From positions 1 through 64,000 of the forward strand of contig JNEM01013820.1 in NCBI GenBank assembly GCA_000697335.1: a stretch of 64,000 nucleotides of DNA. Reading direction: 5' to 3'. Under the pieces are notes generated by a model. That model searched no databases. It was not told the origin of the DNA and saw only the letters and a list, made by a program, of their open reading frames with translations. The DNA is from Conidiobolus incongruus B7586. Taxonomy: Eukaryota > Entomophthoromycota > Entomophthoromycetes > Entomophthorales > Conidiobolaceae. The position numbers and the translations under genes are program-made. This document shows, piece after piece, positions 50,421-64,000 of the stretch. The first letter of the stretch is position 1; each line of letters starts with the position of its first letter.

Positions 50421-53400
50421 TTAATTGAATTAGATAATAATTTGCAAGATTTGAAAAAATATCTCTTGCTGCTGTTATTTAATAATTGTAATAGATTCAG
50501 CTCCTATTAGGTTTATTTTTCATCTCGTTTATAATCTAAATTAATATTTGATAATTATTTGTTTCAATTACGTTTTATTTTCTACCTATACTTATGTTAT
50601 TGGTTTAAATAAGCTCAAATTTATTGGTTTTAAATATTGAATGATGATATTGAGTTGAAAATTTTGATTTAAAATCAGCCACCCAAAATTCAAATAATAT
50701 TTCAAAATTAAAATTAATGGGTAATATCCAATAAACTTAATTTATTAGTTTAATATAATCAATAAAAACACCCCAAAATTTAAAAAATTTGATATGACAT
50801 AATTCCTTATTAAGAAGTTTTACAAAATTACTACAATCTTTTCATATATTTTTCAATATTACCAAATTAAGTAATGTTAATTTAATTTATCATTTTCAAA
50901 ACATTAAAATTTTTATCCCAAATTTGACCTGAATTATATTCAAGTTTCAATCTATTTGCCAATTTTCGAAAAATATTTGAATAGGGAGAATTTATTCGAA
51001 TATAGTATAAGTTTTACCTGTATAGCCTATACTATGTTAAATATTTATTTTATTGATAAATAATACCAGAAGACAGTAATCAATGTGAATAATAAAATGA
51101 AAAAGTATGGTGTTATAATTATCAAATTAGCATCCAAAATCCTTCTGCAACTTGTACAATATAACAAATATTAATCCTTAGCAATTAGACTAAGGTGAAT
51201 ATATTAATTAAAAGATAGGGTGGCAGTTCAAATTTATCCTTGAGTTATTTTTTACAAAAGCGTTTGTGCTGAAATTCAAGTTCAATTTAGTATTAATTTT
51301 ACCGATTCTACAATATTTAGTAATGAATGAAATCATGTTGATATTGAGTACCAATTTGCGTATATTCTCAGGGATATTGAGTTGGATTCTAATCAAAGAC
51401 ATTGAACAATATACATTATAAGTACCAAATTGTTTATATTATTTTAAGGTAAATTAAGGGATTTCAAGTAAATAGTCATAGAATTGTCGATCAAATAATT
51501 TTATATACAATATAAATTCATATCGGGATTATATTCCATAATAATTTCAAATATTATTTAGAATTATACCGTATTGCGGATATTTTTATTCAAACTCACT
51601 AGAATCTAATAAAAGGTAACTTTATCGAATTTGGCAATCCTTGCCAAAAATGAACTCGTTTGTACTATATTTGGGTTTTAGCGACAATTTACTTAAAAAC
51701 ATTCTTTAAAATATTAAATATAATATCAATTTTATCATTTTACATTAATATTTATTAAACAAATATAAGATTATCTCATTATAACAAAGAAAGTGATAAT
51801 TAGCATCAAAGATTTAATATGGTAATTTGTTAAAGCATCATACACACGATTAAATTTGAATCATGGTAATATTATATAATATTGAAAAAAAATATCAATC
51901 ATAATAGGAATCATTAAATTTTATTAAGTAATTCTCATTGCAGTTATAGTGTTTACTATTATTAAAAATATTAATGGAATGGATATAGAATAATATTTAT
52001 CAGGTAAATATTAATATATATCACACCTTAACCTGACTTCTAGATTTTCACAGCCTGATTAAATGATTGTTTGAGTGCATCATGTTTGTATAGTTCTTTG
52101 GAATAATATTTCATATATAATACTACTATGAAATGTAATTTTACTATTAAAAATTATTGGCTCCAATTTTCCTTTTCAAAATTTAAAGTTCTACTCATAT
52201 GGAGTTTATTCTTGCTAAATATAAATATTTTCGACTAAGTAAATTAGAAATAGACTACCAGTTAATATCAACTCTCGACCAGTTAACTAGCCAAATAATG
52301 ATAACAAGACTTGAATATCATTTGATATATCTATGTACTAATCATTTTTTTAAAAACAATAATAATACTATTCAACCGATTATCTTTCTAAATCAAAATA
52401 GAAAAACAATTATCTAGTTTTATCATTCAAAAATTTTAATATCTATTCAATAAATAATAAGTTCCAAAAAGATTTATGAATCTTGTTTAATTAAATGGAA
52501 TTGATATTACCAAATATTGGAATATATATCCAAAGATAGTTAATTTGATTGATATCATACTTTCAATTGAGTACAAACCAATCTACATTTATTGATATTT
52601 ATTTCTATTAAGTATATATTTTTTATCCAATTATTTTAATGAATATATTAACATGCTAGTGTAATAATATCTATTTTAAAGTAGGTTAAATCTCTTATTT
52701 GGTTTAGGGTCCGAACTAAGATTAACGAATAGGAAAAGAAATGGATAAATCCAAGCAATCTCTATATCCAGCCTTATATATCATTAAACAAAGCTTCCAT
52801 TCTACTAATTAATAAATCATGGCTATTGATTTAACAGTGTTTTTTCGGAATTTTTAGACTAATTTTCTATTTTTGATTTTTCGAAAATGAATAAAAATGT
52901 AAATTAAATTATTCAGTATATATTTTGCCCACAAAATAATAGTTATCAATTAGCACTAGTTGTATTAAAGTTACTAAAGAATATATAGTAACATCATTGA
53001 TGTCAACCTGTATAATATATTATTTTCATTAAAATTAATTATATCATTTTTTCTGTGATGATAAACTGAATAAATTGAACTTATATCATTTGAATTAATA
53101 TTCAATTTTTAATAAATATTAATTAGATTATATTTGAAATTTTAAAATCATTGATGTTTTCAACATGAATTCAAATATCATATATATCACTTTTAGGAAA
53201 AACTATACAGAATATTATATCAAAATATATTTTGCATTGTTCGGAATTGATAGTTCAACCATTATGAAATATTAATTGTAAAGGGATTAAATGCTATATT
53301 CTTCAAAGCATAATATTCCACTTTAAAAATACATGATACCTAACTATTTTAATTGATATTTCAACTATTTTGGAAGTGAAATAACTAGAATTTTCAATAT

Positions 53401-54731
53401 TTTATAGTATTGTTCTTATAATATTTCGAAAATCTAGCATTGAGGCCAAATTATCATACGATATACTAATATTATTAAATAATCATCCTTATTTTATTAT
53501 AAATATTTAATTATCAAATGATTAATCAATATTTGATTAAAATTTGTAAATTTATAAAATATTTTTGATTAATTTGAAAATATAAAGGGTGATATTAATA
53601 AAATCAAATAATTAATATTTTCATTATATCTCCATTAAACATAGAATTGATAATATCAACCCTCACATTTATTCAATCATTATTGGTGAATTGAATATTT
53701 TCATTTATGGATTCATAACAATAACAATGCCTAATATTATATCAGTAATGAGTGTCTGTTAAATAGATATATAAGAATGATCAATAATTTAATCAACTTG
53801 AAATATATTGAAATAAAATCATATTTTGAATACTGCGACCTAATTCATTTCTTTTAATATCTTCCTTGGTATATAAATTCACACAATGGCATTATTAAAT
53901 ATTTGTTAACATTACCTCATAAGTGATTATAGCCAAGATGCTCCCATTTATCTATAAAATTTTCAATTTATTTCAATGGAATATATCAAAAATCAAAATC
54001 GGAAAATCAATAGCATTTGTCATTCAGCATATAAATATTGTATATAGCCAAATATCCTGATTATTGGTATTATTATCATAACTTATATGATTAGATACTA
54101 TAAATACAAACTAAAGAAATCCAAAAAAAATTAACAATATTTGAAATTTTATTAGAGTTCAAAAAGGGTAATACTTAGAATCTCTCATATTTTAAACTGA
54201 TATGTCTGCTCACAGATTGTCATTTTGTATTCAATTTAAGTCAAATATCCATCATCGTTAAAATATACTTTGATTTTATTAAAGCATCAGTTCGTTTTAT
54301 ATAATTAATAACGAATATATAAATTGTTGATGAATTTTCAATCAACAATAAAAACTAATAATAAACATTGATATGAATAAAGACTATCTCAATTGTTCAG
54401 GTAATTAAATCATTCTCATCAACTAAACCTGTAATATATAAATAGAACAATTTTAATATTACCCAGTTTATTAATTGATAATATATACCCTTAATTGCCA
54501 ATTTATATTTTTTTTATTAGATAATATTTTGTTGACTGTATTATTAAATATTTTTAACATATTGGCATTAGTGAATTCTTTCATAATTTTCCCTAAGTTG
54601 GAAATCCTTTCATTAAGCTTTATTGTTTAAAATACGTTTATAAACTGCCATTTTCAATATTGTTCAATTTAGTTTATTGATGTTTGAACAACTCATTTTC
54701 GCTTGTTAATAAATTTGGGTATTTTTATTCA
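50421..54731. other. 4.3-kb gene-free AT-rich region
   Basis: No supported gene or RNA. A 64-codon frame at 51208-51402 (minus) has somewhat more balanced composition than its surroundings, but no recognisable motif and no splice-linked exon. The region could contain further decayed duplicates that I cannot recognise. Confidence 0.45.
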
Positions 54732-55705
54732 ATGAAAGAAAAATCTAAAGTTATTAAAAAGAAAAGTACTTTTATTCAAAAGTTGTATAGGTAATAAACT
54801 TAAAATTGGTGTAAGATTATATCAAATTAAATCAAATGGATTAGGTTGATCGAAGAGAATGCCAATACCAGACTAATATACTGGAATGAAAAGGGAACGG
54901 AAATTAAAATTGAAAATATTCCCAGATTTGAAAGAGAAGTATTGGATCAATATTTCAAGAACAGCTCTATCGCTTCTTTTATTCGTCAACTGAATGTAAT
55001 AACCTATAGAAAACTTTATACTTAATAATATCTGACATTTATTCTCTATAGATATATGGATTCAAAAGAACCAGCGATGGTCGAAGGCATAGGAAAGATG
55101 CTGGCAGATTGACATGCTCCTTCAAACATGAAAAATTCCTCAGAGACAGGCCAGATTTAAGGAGTCAAATCACTAGGCAAGTATTCGTTGGAAAGACTGT
55201 CTCTAATACAACCACAGGGAATAGCTATTCCCCTAATTTCTCTGAAACAGATAGGCATGATACACCTTTACTGGCTTCTAACGCTTTTCAGTTTTCAGAT
55301 ATTATGCCAATGTGTAATGATGATTTATATACGAACACTCTTTCCAATTTTGATTCCAAAGATCTCAATCCAATTCCTTCCAACTTTTCGAAAGACAACT
55401 ATACTAATTTTTGTATCTCAAGGTTAGAACAGATAAATGCACAATTCACACAGCTGCAGGAAGAATTTGAACTCCTTAACGAACAATTACACAACTCCAC
55501 CCATATTCCTACTCCATATACCATCCATCACAATACGTATATCAATCTCAATTGGAAGCATGATTCCCCGACGGCCAACCAAATTGGATATGTTTATTCA
55601 ATTCCAACTCTACCATCTTATCACTGCTCACCTGATTCAATTAACCACCCAGAATACTCCCCTATCCATTTTAACTTGGATTTACACCCTGAAATGTATC
55701 CATAG
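54732..55705 (+). CDS. Small heat-shock-factor (HSF-type) DNA-binding protein
   Basis: Three exons: 54732-54790, 54845-54995, 55052-55705; introns GT-AG, 54 and 56 nt; 287 residues. Residues 13 to about 110 form an HSF-type winged helix: STFIQKLYRLIEEN, TRLIYWNEKG, then the diagnostic SSIASFIRQLNIYGFKR recognition-helix segment (split by the second intron) and FLRDRPDL. A short coiled coil (about 195-220: RLEQINAQFTQLQEEFELLN) could mediate oligomerisation. The C-terminal third is Pro/Tyr/His-rich without known domain. True Hsf1 proteins are usually longer and have two heptad-repeat regions; this one may be an Sfl1/Skn7-like or lineage-specific regulator. It stands alone among AT-rich spacers. 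Confidence 0.88.
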
Positions 55706-56105
55706 CTGATACTTTCAAATTGTATATTTACTATTTGTTATTAAAATATCAGATAAAATCCCTTGCACTCAAACATTAACAGTATTTTTGTCTATATAAA
55801 GTAACTACAACAAATAACTAATATCCACTAATATATTGAACCAGTTTCAAAATTTGAGGATTATAATGTATTAGTATACCATGATAAACGTATGATTACA
55901 TCAAATATTCAATTCCAACCCTATCTAAACTATTAGTCAATTGCTTTATTTAAGATAGAAATAAAATATTATGAATTAAAGTTATTCTTTGAATACCTAT
56001 TATAGAATTATATTTTAATATATTTCCCTTTCATCAATAAATTTTATTTTTTGTTAAAATCTTTTAATAAATTGTGAAATTTAATTTTAATTTTAATTTT
56101 AACAA
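55706..56105. other. 3' flank of the HSF-type gene
   Basis: AT-rich noncoding DNA; no second gene. Confidence 0.4.
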
Positions 56106-56460
56106 TGTGGTTTTATAGATAGTAAACCGCCCGATCATCTTTGCCTCATCATCTATTTCCTTATGATGATGTTACCTCAGAAGGCAAATTACTCTAAAGG
56201 TTTCATTCTCTAGAAGGCCTATCTCACCTCTAGACACTATCTTTAGCCAACGATTATACTATAAAAGAATTGATGCCATAAGTTTGACCATAGGAGGACA
56301 GTGGTCCGCTCACAAGATAATAATATCCTTTTATCTTCTAAATAAAGCCTTTGATTTAGTACTGTCACTTACTAACAGTAGCTTACCTGCCTCAGCTACT
56401 TATTTTATACATTGCTAGTAACTGGCATTGTAATAACATAATCACAAGGTACCAAATATA
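56106..56460. other. GC-richer island of unknown identity
   Basis: About 350 bases are clearly richer in G+C than the surrounding spacers, with sharp edges. No open frame, tRNA cloverleaf or known RNA motif was found. The length would fit a solo LTR or other short repeat, and TGTTA (56170) and TAACA (to 56438) could be ends, but flanking bases do not match. A noncoding RNA is the other option. Confidence 0.4.
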
Positions 56461-59340
56461 AGTAACAAATTTAAATGAACTTATCATATTTATATTCATT
56501 AAAAATATATTTAAATGAACCATATTATATAAATATTTTATTATATACATGATTCAATTTTAATTAGTTTTTAAAATGATATCTTTTATTAGGAATTTTA
56601 ATTAATTTTAAAGAATTTTCAAATATTATAAGTTAAAATTATAGATTTATAAAAGGTATGATTCAAGATTAACTGATTGGCATTATAAAATATTATGCAG
56701 AGATATACCTAATAATTCATTATTAAAATAGATCTTTGACTAAGATATATTTAGCAATCAATGAGAGTGTAGTATTATCTAATGATATGAGGGATTGTTA
56801 TAGTATTATTAATATTTTCAAATCAATACAAACAATTATGTAATTAAAAATTAAATTTTAAATTTAATAATTTAAATATTATAGATAATTTATCAATTTC
56901 TCCGAAAGATTAAAATTGTTCAAAATTTCAATTATAAAATTAGAAATTAAATTGAAATTACAGGCATAATTTAATTTGAAATATAAATGTCATTTTAATA
57001 AATGGTTGATTCAGGTTAAAAGTATAAAATCCGAATAGGTAATTAACATTTTTGAGGTGTATTTGATTAGGATTTATCATTTTAATTATTCCAAAAAAAT
57101 CATTTCAGAAAATTATGAACTCTAGAATTCAAGGTTTAATCGGATAAGGGCGTTGAATTCTTGATTATTATTTCATAGTAAATATAAGTATAATTGGTAT
57201 GTAATTGAATAACTAATATTGTTTCATATTTTAATAGCATTGAAATTATTTTTCCAACTTTATACTTTACAATTCGCATATGCTATTAAAATGATTAATA
57301 AATTTATTCATATAAACATTGCTCTTGTTTATTTCAAGAAAGTATATAATATCCTCTATACATCATTAAAGTAATTTTTAAATACTATAATTTGGGTTTA
57401 ATTCCACTATTGAGTAATGACACAACTAGAATATCAAATTTTAAGTAATTTTGATTTTTATTAAAATTTATTACTATACTTTTAATAATTAATATTAAAA
57501 ATTTTGAATATTTTAATTTTTTCTAATTCACTTATTAATATTATTAAAAAGTATATAATTTCAAAGCTATAATTCACATATTGATCAGTATATTTTTAGT
57601 TATATTATACTGTGATATATTGATACACTAAATTTATATAATAATCCTTATCAAAATAAAACCTTAATTTTGTTAATCAATCAAATCAATCTAAAAAATG
57701 TACTTGATTTTATATCAATAAAGACATATATAAACTTCATTGATATTATATTTTAAATGCTTATAAAAGTTTAATTTAAAAAGTACAATAGAAAGAATAG
57801 ATACGAACCAGGAATATTTTTGGTTATATTAATTGATACTTTGTTACATATAATAACTCATAAACCCCCCATCCACATAAAAATTTGAATTAAATTTTAA
57901 TACTAATATATTATCAAATGATATTTGTCACAAGTATTTCAAACTCTAATTATTACATTTAAATTTATAAATATAAGTATCACTTTTATCATATATTAAT
58001 ACCTGATATTATAATATTATTTTTTGCAGAAATAGAATCAAGCAGTCTATATTTAATCTAATTAATTCAAAATTTTGTTTATTAAATATAAATCAAAATT
58101 CACTCAAAATTAATCAATTATTCTCATTTATATTATTTTGATATTTTATTATAATTTTTTAAATGATTTTAATATATTATCTCACTTATAATAACAAAAT
58201 ATAAAACTTTTCTTTAATAATATTTATGATTACTAATATCATACTTATTATTCATATCTTGATTTTTTTAAAGATACACCGATCATCGTTTTTAATATTA
58301 TAATTGATTTCAGATCATACAAATTATAATAATCAAGTTAAAGTGAATTTATATTTTCTATAAATTTCTAGTAGTTTAATAGTATATTAAATGTTTAATG
58401 ATATACAAATAATACAAAGCATTAAATTAAAAAAAATAATATTTAAATTAAATTTTTCATATATTAATAGTAATTTAGTTAATAAAAAAATTTTTTTAAT
58501 GTTATATATTGAAAAGAAATGATAAAACTACAATTAAAATATGGTTTGAATCAATAATATCAAGTAATATTTACTAAGATAACTGCATAAATATAACTTA
58601 ATTAAGATATTTTACCTTTGTATTTAATAGAATCAACAGTATTATACAAATACAAAATTTCAAAAAAAAAATAATTTAAGTTTTGATTGTTATACTTTTT
58701 AAGAATCTCTTTAGTTTACGGATATGACATCTATATCAAACATTTAAAAGTTTATCTTGTGAAATGATAGTTTTCATTATGATCTTCATACATTATTAAA
58801 TCAAATACATATATTAATTCTAACTTTGACTTAAGTTTGATTATGTCAAGTCGAATAAAATCAAATACAAAAATTAATGCATCTTGAAATAACATACTAA
58901 CAATAACTAATAGATATAATGATATTTGAAATTATACAATGTATTGATTTGAAATATAATTTAAATCATTAAATCTATTTGATCAATGTACCTATAAATA
59001 TAGAATTTTATCTGTGTTAGATTGAATAATTATTATATTAAAAATGATATCTTTAAGATAAAAAAATTCAAATATAAAATCATAAATTTGATAAAAAAAA
59101 ATCTTTCAATAAATAAATAAAATATTTATAATGATACCTTGAAAAAAATCATATGTACAAAATTACTGAATTCATCATATAGCGAAACCCGTGGTAATAT
59201 AAGTGGATATTACGAGTATATAAAGTTATCACAAATATTGATACAAAAATTTCAAATTAATCAAATGTTCAAATTGAAATCAGATGCTCCTAAAATTTAA
59301 TTAAAATTGAATATAATTTTTGTTTAGTTAATAAAATTGA
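56461..59340. other. 2.9-kb gene-free AT-rich spacer
   Basis: No supported gene on either strand and no structured repeats beyond low-complexity A+T sequence. Confidence 0.45.
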
Positions 59341-59817
59341 TTAATAAAAGATAGGGTTCTTCTTTTCATGAATGGGTTCCAAATGTTCAGGAGCATCAGG
59401 AATAGTTTTAGTGAGGTTAAAAGCCTTCAAAACACAGCTATTAAATTTACGCTCAGCAGGTCTACAGTAATAAAATTCCATATTGTTCTTATCTAAACAC
59501 TTCCAGTGTTCTTCGTATTCGGGACCACACTTTTCTTTTAATTTGGCGAGAAAATCGGTCGCACAGCGAGTAACGCGGCGGCCTTCTTTTAATGAGTGAG
59601 CTGGATCGGGATTTTCAGCTTTGCTCAACATGAAATCTTCAAAGTAGGGACGGCAGTATTCGCCCAAGAAAAAGGAAGCTGAGAGAAGGGGAGCGGAAGT
59701 GGCACCAACTTCATCAACGTGAGGGATGGTATTTGGCATAGGAGTAGGATCGACATGTTTGCCTTCAATACGGAAATCATAGGCTGAGGTACCGTGAGGA
59801 GAACTACCTGCTGACAT
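59341..59817 (-). CDS. Complex I accessory subunit NDUFA8-like (twin CX9C)
   Basis: Intronless, 158 residues. The diagnostic feature is a pair of CX9C motifs, CGPEYEEHWKC and CRPAERKFNSC, separated by ten residues, with a further Cys pair upstream (EYCRPYF and RRVTRC). The spacing and the C-terminal sequence around LEPIHEKKNPIFY match the 19-kDa NDUFA8/NUPM subunit of NADH:ubiquinone oxidoreductase. Such proteins enter the mitochondrial intermembrane space through Mia40 and fold as disulphide-bonded helical hairpins. Length fits the family (about 160-200). Its presence indicates a mitochondrial complex I in this fungus. Confidence 0.92.
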   Translation of the reverse strand: MSAGSSPHGTSAYDFRIEGKHVDPTPMPNTIPHVDEVGATSAPLLSASFFLGEYCRPYFEDFMLSKAENPDPAHSLKEGRRVTRCATDFLAKLKEKCGPEYEEHWKCLDKNNMEFYYCRPAERKFNSCVLKAFNLTKTIPDAPEHLEPIHEKKNPIFY

Positions 59818-60234
59818 TTTTAATTAATCTATATAATTTATTTCATGATTAATAAATTATTATGATTTATTATATTGTAAAAATTAATTACTTTAATAAT
59901 TTAATTTAATCTCACTTGACTTTTATTTTTACAAATATAATTAAATATAAATATGGAATGAATTCTTATTAAAATTTGTGGGATTTGAGTTTAATCCATT
60001 TATCAATTTGATTTGTTTGATTGATAAGATTGATCAAATTCTGAATACATTTAAAGTTGAACATTTAATAGAATATTCACATCAAATAAAATGAAAGCAA
60101 CTCTACTATATGCGAATTAATAATCCATATTAAACTTCAATAATTTCATATTGTATATTTATTATTATGTTAGGTTGAGAATGAAATAATGATCATTTTA
60201 GAACTTTTATTATGAATTGAATTCTAAGTATATT

Positions 60235-60281
<47 letters not shown>

Positions 60282-60699
60282 ATCCAATAGCCTTCATAAT
60301 TGAAAACTAATTCAGCCCATACTTTGTGAAAATATCTGAATCCAATATTCTACTTTTTTATTTAAGTTATATAATTTAACTTTCAATTAATATCAGTTAA
60401 TTTTATAGCTTTTGACAATTAAAATACTTTTTCTATAATCCTAAAATAATGTTAGTAAAAATGATCATGATCAGGAGAATATTATAAACGTGATAGCCTT
60501 GACTACTTTTCAATTAATAGGTTTTTAACTAGTTTAGAGTTATGGTTACTTATATTACCATGCAAAATTATTGGCTTTTCAATTTAATATTAATTACCTT
60601 GAAATATAATACCTCAGAATCAAAAAAAGATAAATTTTTCAATCACATTATTAGTCTCAGAAAAAAAACATATATAGATATATATAATGTTTTTTTTCT
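59818..60699. other. Spacer with long TA microsatellite
   Basis: Promoter side of the NDUFA8-like gene followed by AT-rich DNA; no gene. Confidence 0.4.
60237..60278. repeat. (AT)n microsatellite
   Basis: About 21 uninterrupted AT dinucleotides, the longest simple repeat in the window. Confidence 0.95.
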
Positions 60700-63600
60700 T
60701 TAAAAATTTACTTTTGAAAATTTATTGTTTAATTTAATCATACTTAAATTAAAAAGTGATTTTCAAAAATTTTTATTTTAATATGAATAAAACTTAACCA
60801 TAAACTTTTTAAAATTATTTAAGATTTATAAATAATATTTAAAAGTAGTACTTTATTTAAATTAACTGTTTATCATTAGATTAATTACTTTAAAGTCAAA
60901 ACAAAAACTATTTAAAACTTGTTAAATTTTTTAATAAAAAATTAAATCAAGCTATCACTTATTTAATTATAATTAAAATAAACCAATATATTAAAAAACA
61001 CCAGATTATTTTGGTTAAAGAGTTACTAAAATATTTCTGTACTAGATATACAAGTGTTGTATTTCAAAATTAATTATCTCTTCTAGTTTGATAGCTAAAC
61101 CAATATTATTTCTATTTTAAGCTGACTTTGTCAGTCTATAATTAAAGGATACTCTTTGTTCTCTTTATTTTCTTTATTAGATTTTATCTAAATCCTATAT
61201 CATTCATTGATTCAATTATTTAAACCCAACAGTGATAAAGATAAAGAGGAAGTTTTTTTTTCTTTTGGATATTTTGCTACAACACCTCAACAGTAAGTTT
61301 TCAAACCTACAGTCCCAATATGTTAAAGAGCAGGATTAATAAATAATTTACTAAATTATATTTTGAGTATTTTTCTAACTACAATCTTTATTTATAAAAC
61401 TTAATATAAAACACAACACAAGTATATTATATATATTTAAGTTAAAATTTAAATTAATTAACAAAGTTATATAATAGTTATCTTATAATTTAACTGAAGA
61501 TTAAAAATAAGCTAAAGTAATTATAATTAAACAAAGCTTATCAAAGTATAAGTATTTATTAAAGCTTTTATAATAAATTTTTATAATTGATAAATAATAA
61601 ATCCTATTATATAATTCTATATTAAAATATAAATCAAAATGATAGGTCAAGATAAAATTATTAAGAGACTAGTTCTCTAAATTCTTATATACACTTTCAT
61701 ATAATCTAATTAACTATTAATTATATGATTAATTTATACTTCTATAGTTAAATTAATTGTATAAATAGTATTAAATCATTTAATAAACTAGGTTCTTTTT
61801 TTTTCTTCTCAATTCTTACTATTTTTTACTTTTACATTATTTCTAAGATTGAGACTATATTCTATTAATATTATAAGATATTAGCACTACCTAATATAAA
61901 TCTTAATATATTAGTGACTTATCCTAGTTTAAAGCTTAATTAAACTTTGTTTACACTTGCACATTATAGCTATATTATATTACTATATTCTATACCACAC
62001 TACTTTTATATTAAGTTTTCCTCTACACTATATTAGTTTAACTACCACTACACTTATATAATAACAGCAATAAAACTGTTAAAAACCTACTAGATATTAA
62101 TAACTATTTATATCAAACTTAATTATTGCTATTTTAAATTTTATCTATAATTTATTTCATTTAAGTTTAATACTATATATTATAATACTACTAAAAAAAA
62201 ATACCTTTATATTATTTTAATAATGATAATAATTTAATTACTAAGTAAATCTAAAACTTTAGTCTTTAAAAACTTACTACCCTCTAAGAAACTTATATTA
62301 GACAATTTTTGATAGAAAAAAATATGTCTTAAAGAGTTTAAATCTAACAAACCAGCTACTTTATTATAATTAATACATTAAACCACCTTTTTAGTGTTTT
62401 TAAAAACAAATTAACTACTTATAATAGCTTAAAAAACCTTTACAAGCTTGAAAACTACCTTAAAAATATAAAGAATTATTTTAATTTGATTCTTAATTAA
62501 AATTTAAAGAATATCTTTAAATTAGCTACTTTTTTTTTAGAAAAATTTGTTTATACTTGGTAATTAACTTATTATAAGTTTAATCCTAAAGAATTTTCAA
62601 GAGGATAACTTACTACAAAAATACAAACTTTTAAACAATTGGAAAAAGCTTTTAAAGAGAGGTATTACCTAAAAAATCAAGTTTAATTAACAAGAGAAAA
62701 GTTTTCCTAGCTTAAATAAAAAACTTCTACAAAATAATTAATTGAGAAATTTAATGAGATATTTTTAAATATATTAAATATTACTAAAGAAGAATAAATC
62801 TACAAACTATTATAATACCTTAACTTTTAAGTAAAGCTTTAATTAGTTAGTAAGGAACACTTTGATAATATGTTTTTTTCTAATATTTATGATATAGTAA
62901 TTATAATTGATGATATTTTTTACTTTATAACTAAATTTTCCTACCCTAAAAATTAATCTTTTAAACTTTACTTTAACCTACTTAAGTTTTAAATAATAGA
63001 TGTTTCTGCTTTAAAGCTTTATAAGAAAATCTTTAGTGAAGAAGCTAAAGCTTACTTGAAAATAAACAAAGGTTATTATTATTACTAAAGGACTTAAGTT
63101 AATTATAAAACTAACAAATACCTTTTAAAAAAGCAATATCTATTTAATTTTCAACAATCTTAACTTACCAACTATAAATTAAACTTGAATAATATTAATA
63201 TAATTTTAGAATCACCCCTTTTATAATTAGTTAGTAGATTTTAATCTAATCTACAAAAGTTTTAATGAACCAATGATTCTATAAATTAAACTATGTATAC
63301 TAAAGAAATCTAACTGATTAAACTATTAGAAACTAGAAATATTCTAGTAACTAATTTACCTTGTAATTTTTTACCTTTAACTATTACCCTATTGTTTGTG
63401 TTAACTAATTTTTTTATAGATATACTTGTTAGTGTTTTAATTAACTTTAGTTGTTTTAGTTGTATTATTTCTTTTTTTATTATTGTAAAGCTATCTTTAC
63501 CTACTTAAAAAAGTAACTTAATAATTAAATATACTAACAACTTAATAGAACAAACATCTAGTATTGTATTTAAATACTTATCACTACTTCTTAACTACTC

Positions 63601-64000
63601 TTAATATATTAAATTCCTAGTTAACAACATTAGTTATAATTTTATACTAGGTTAAAATTAGTTTGAATATCACAATTTTATATCTATAGATATTACCCTA
63701 GAAGGTTACAAATTTATTTTTTTCAGATTCTAAAAGAAATTAGTAGAATTAATCTTAAAAAATCTATATTACCCTACTATAAAACTATTAAATACTTTAC
63801 TTAACACTAACTCTATAATTGTAGCAAATAATTTTATTATTATAAGTAAAAATTAATATAAAAAGCTAATTAAAAACTTAAATAATTTATAGGGATATAT
63901 ATTTGTTTATTATTCATCTATTAACACTTTATCTATTGATTTTAATAAAGTTATATCTAATAACCACTTCTTATACAATATAGTGAGTTAATTTGCTAAT
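60700..64000 (+). mobile_element. Decayed Ty3-like (gypsy) LTR retrotransposon, runs off the window
   Basis: Nearly pure A+T sequence. The first part (about 60700-62000) is LTR/leader-like and is shared with the fragment at 33815-34950. Downstream on the plus strand, about 62400-63100 keeps the pattern of a retrotransposon gag protein, and about 63300-63850 that of an aspartic-protease/pol start. Reverse transcriptase would lie beyond the window. The element is old and thoroughly broken (dozens of breaks). Its composition suggests C-to-T decay as in RIP-like processes. The left end is approximate. Confidence 0.6.

Noticed and set aside
51208-51402. 64-codon open frame (-)
   Set aside because: No recognisable similarity and no adjoining exons; insufficient to call a gene.
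56170-56438. Possible LTR with TGTTA...TAACA ends
   Set aside because: Flanking five bases differ (GATGA and TAATC) and no related copy is in the window.

Overview
The window reads as nuclear DNA of a fungus with a very AT-rich genome and long, gene-poor spacers. The evidence is spliceosomal introns mostly 44-60 nt long with GT...AG borders, plus genes typical of fungi: a Zn2Cys6 regulator, Atg17, an Ssr4-type SWI/SNF-RSC subunit, exocyst Sec3, a p24 cargo receptor, Pus1 and an HSF-type factor. A complex I subunit (NDUFA8-like) and a mitochondrial 2Fe-2S ferredoxin show a respiring organism, which argues against anaerobic gut fungi. I cannot place it to genus.

Layout. 1-7234: a P5-type P-ATPase gene with a cysteine-rich, signal-peptide-bearing N-terminus, flanked by two identical 432-bp inverted repeats. 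7235-22400: AT-rich desert holding a solo LTR with intact 5-bp target duplication (9266-9783) and one short Zn2Cys6 gene (minus strand). 22410-32350: a decayed inverted partial copy of SEC3, then RVB1 (+), SEC3 (-) and SSR4 (-). 33800-35000: retroelement fossil. 36330-41505: three plus-strand genes, namely a p24/Erv25-like receptor, a Tyr/Pro-rich repetitive secreted protein, and ferredoxin. 41580-47313: three minus-strand genes, namely a PPR-like protein, Atg17 and Pus1. 47600-50420: a decayed tandem copy of PUS1 split by a dead Tc1-like transposon. 50420-59340: mostly empty, with a small HSF-type gene (+) and a GC-richer island of unknown identity. 59341-59817: NDUFA8-like gene (-). 60700-64000: decayed Ty3-like element running off the window.

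The genes do not form a pathway. They are housekeeping genes for chromatin (Rvb1, Ssr4), secretion (Sec3, p24, secreted protein), autophagy, tRNA modification and mitochondria. The connecting theme is genome dynamics. Two housekeeping genes (SEC3, PUS1) each have a nearby decayed duplicate, and the retained copy of each has an irregular intron (an apparent AT-AG intron in SEC3, a phase mismatch in PUS1). Transposons decay heavily toward A+T, which would fit a RIP-like mutational process, yet the 432-bp inverted repeats around the P5-ATPase are still identical. No tRNA, rRNA or CRISPR was seen. Exon borders were read by eye from splice signals, reading frame and family similarity remembered, not computed.
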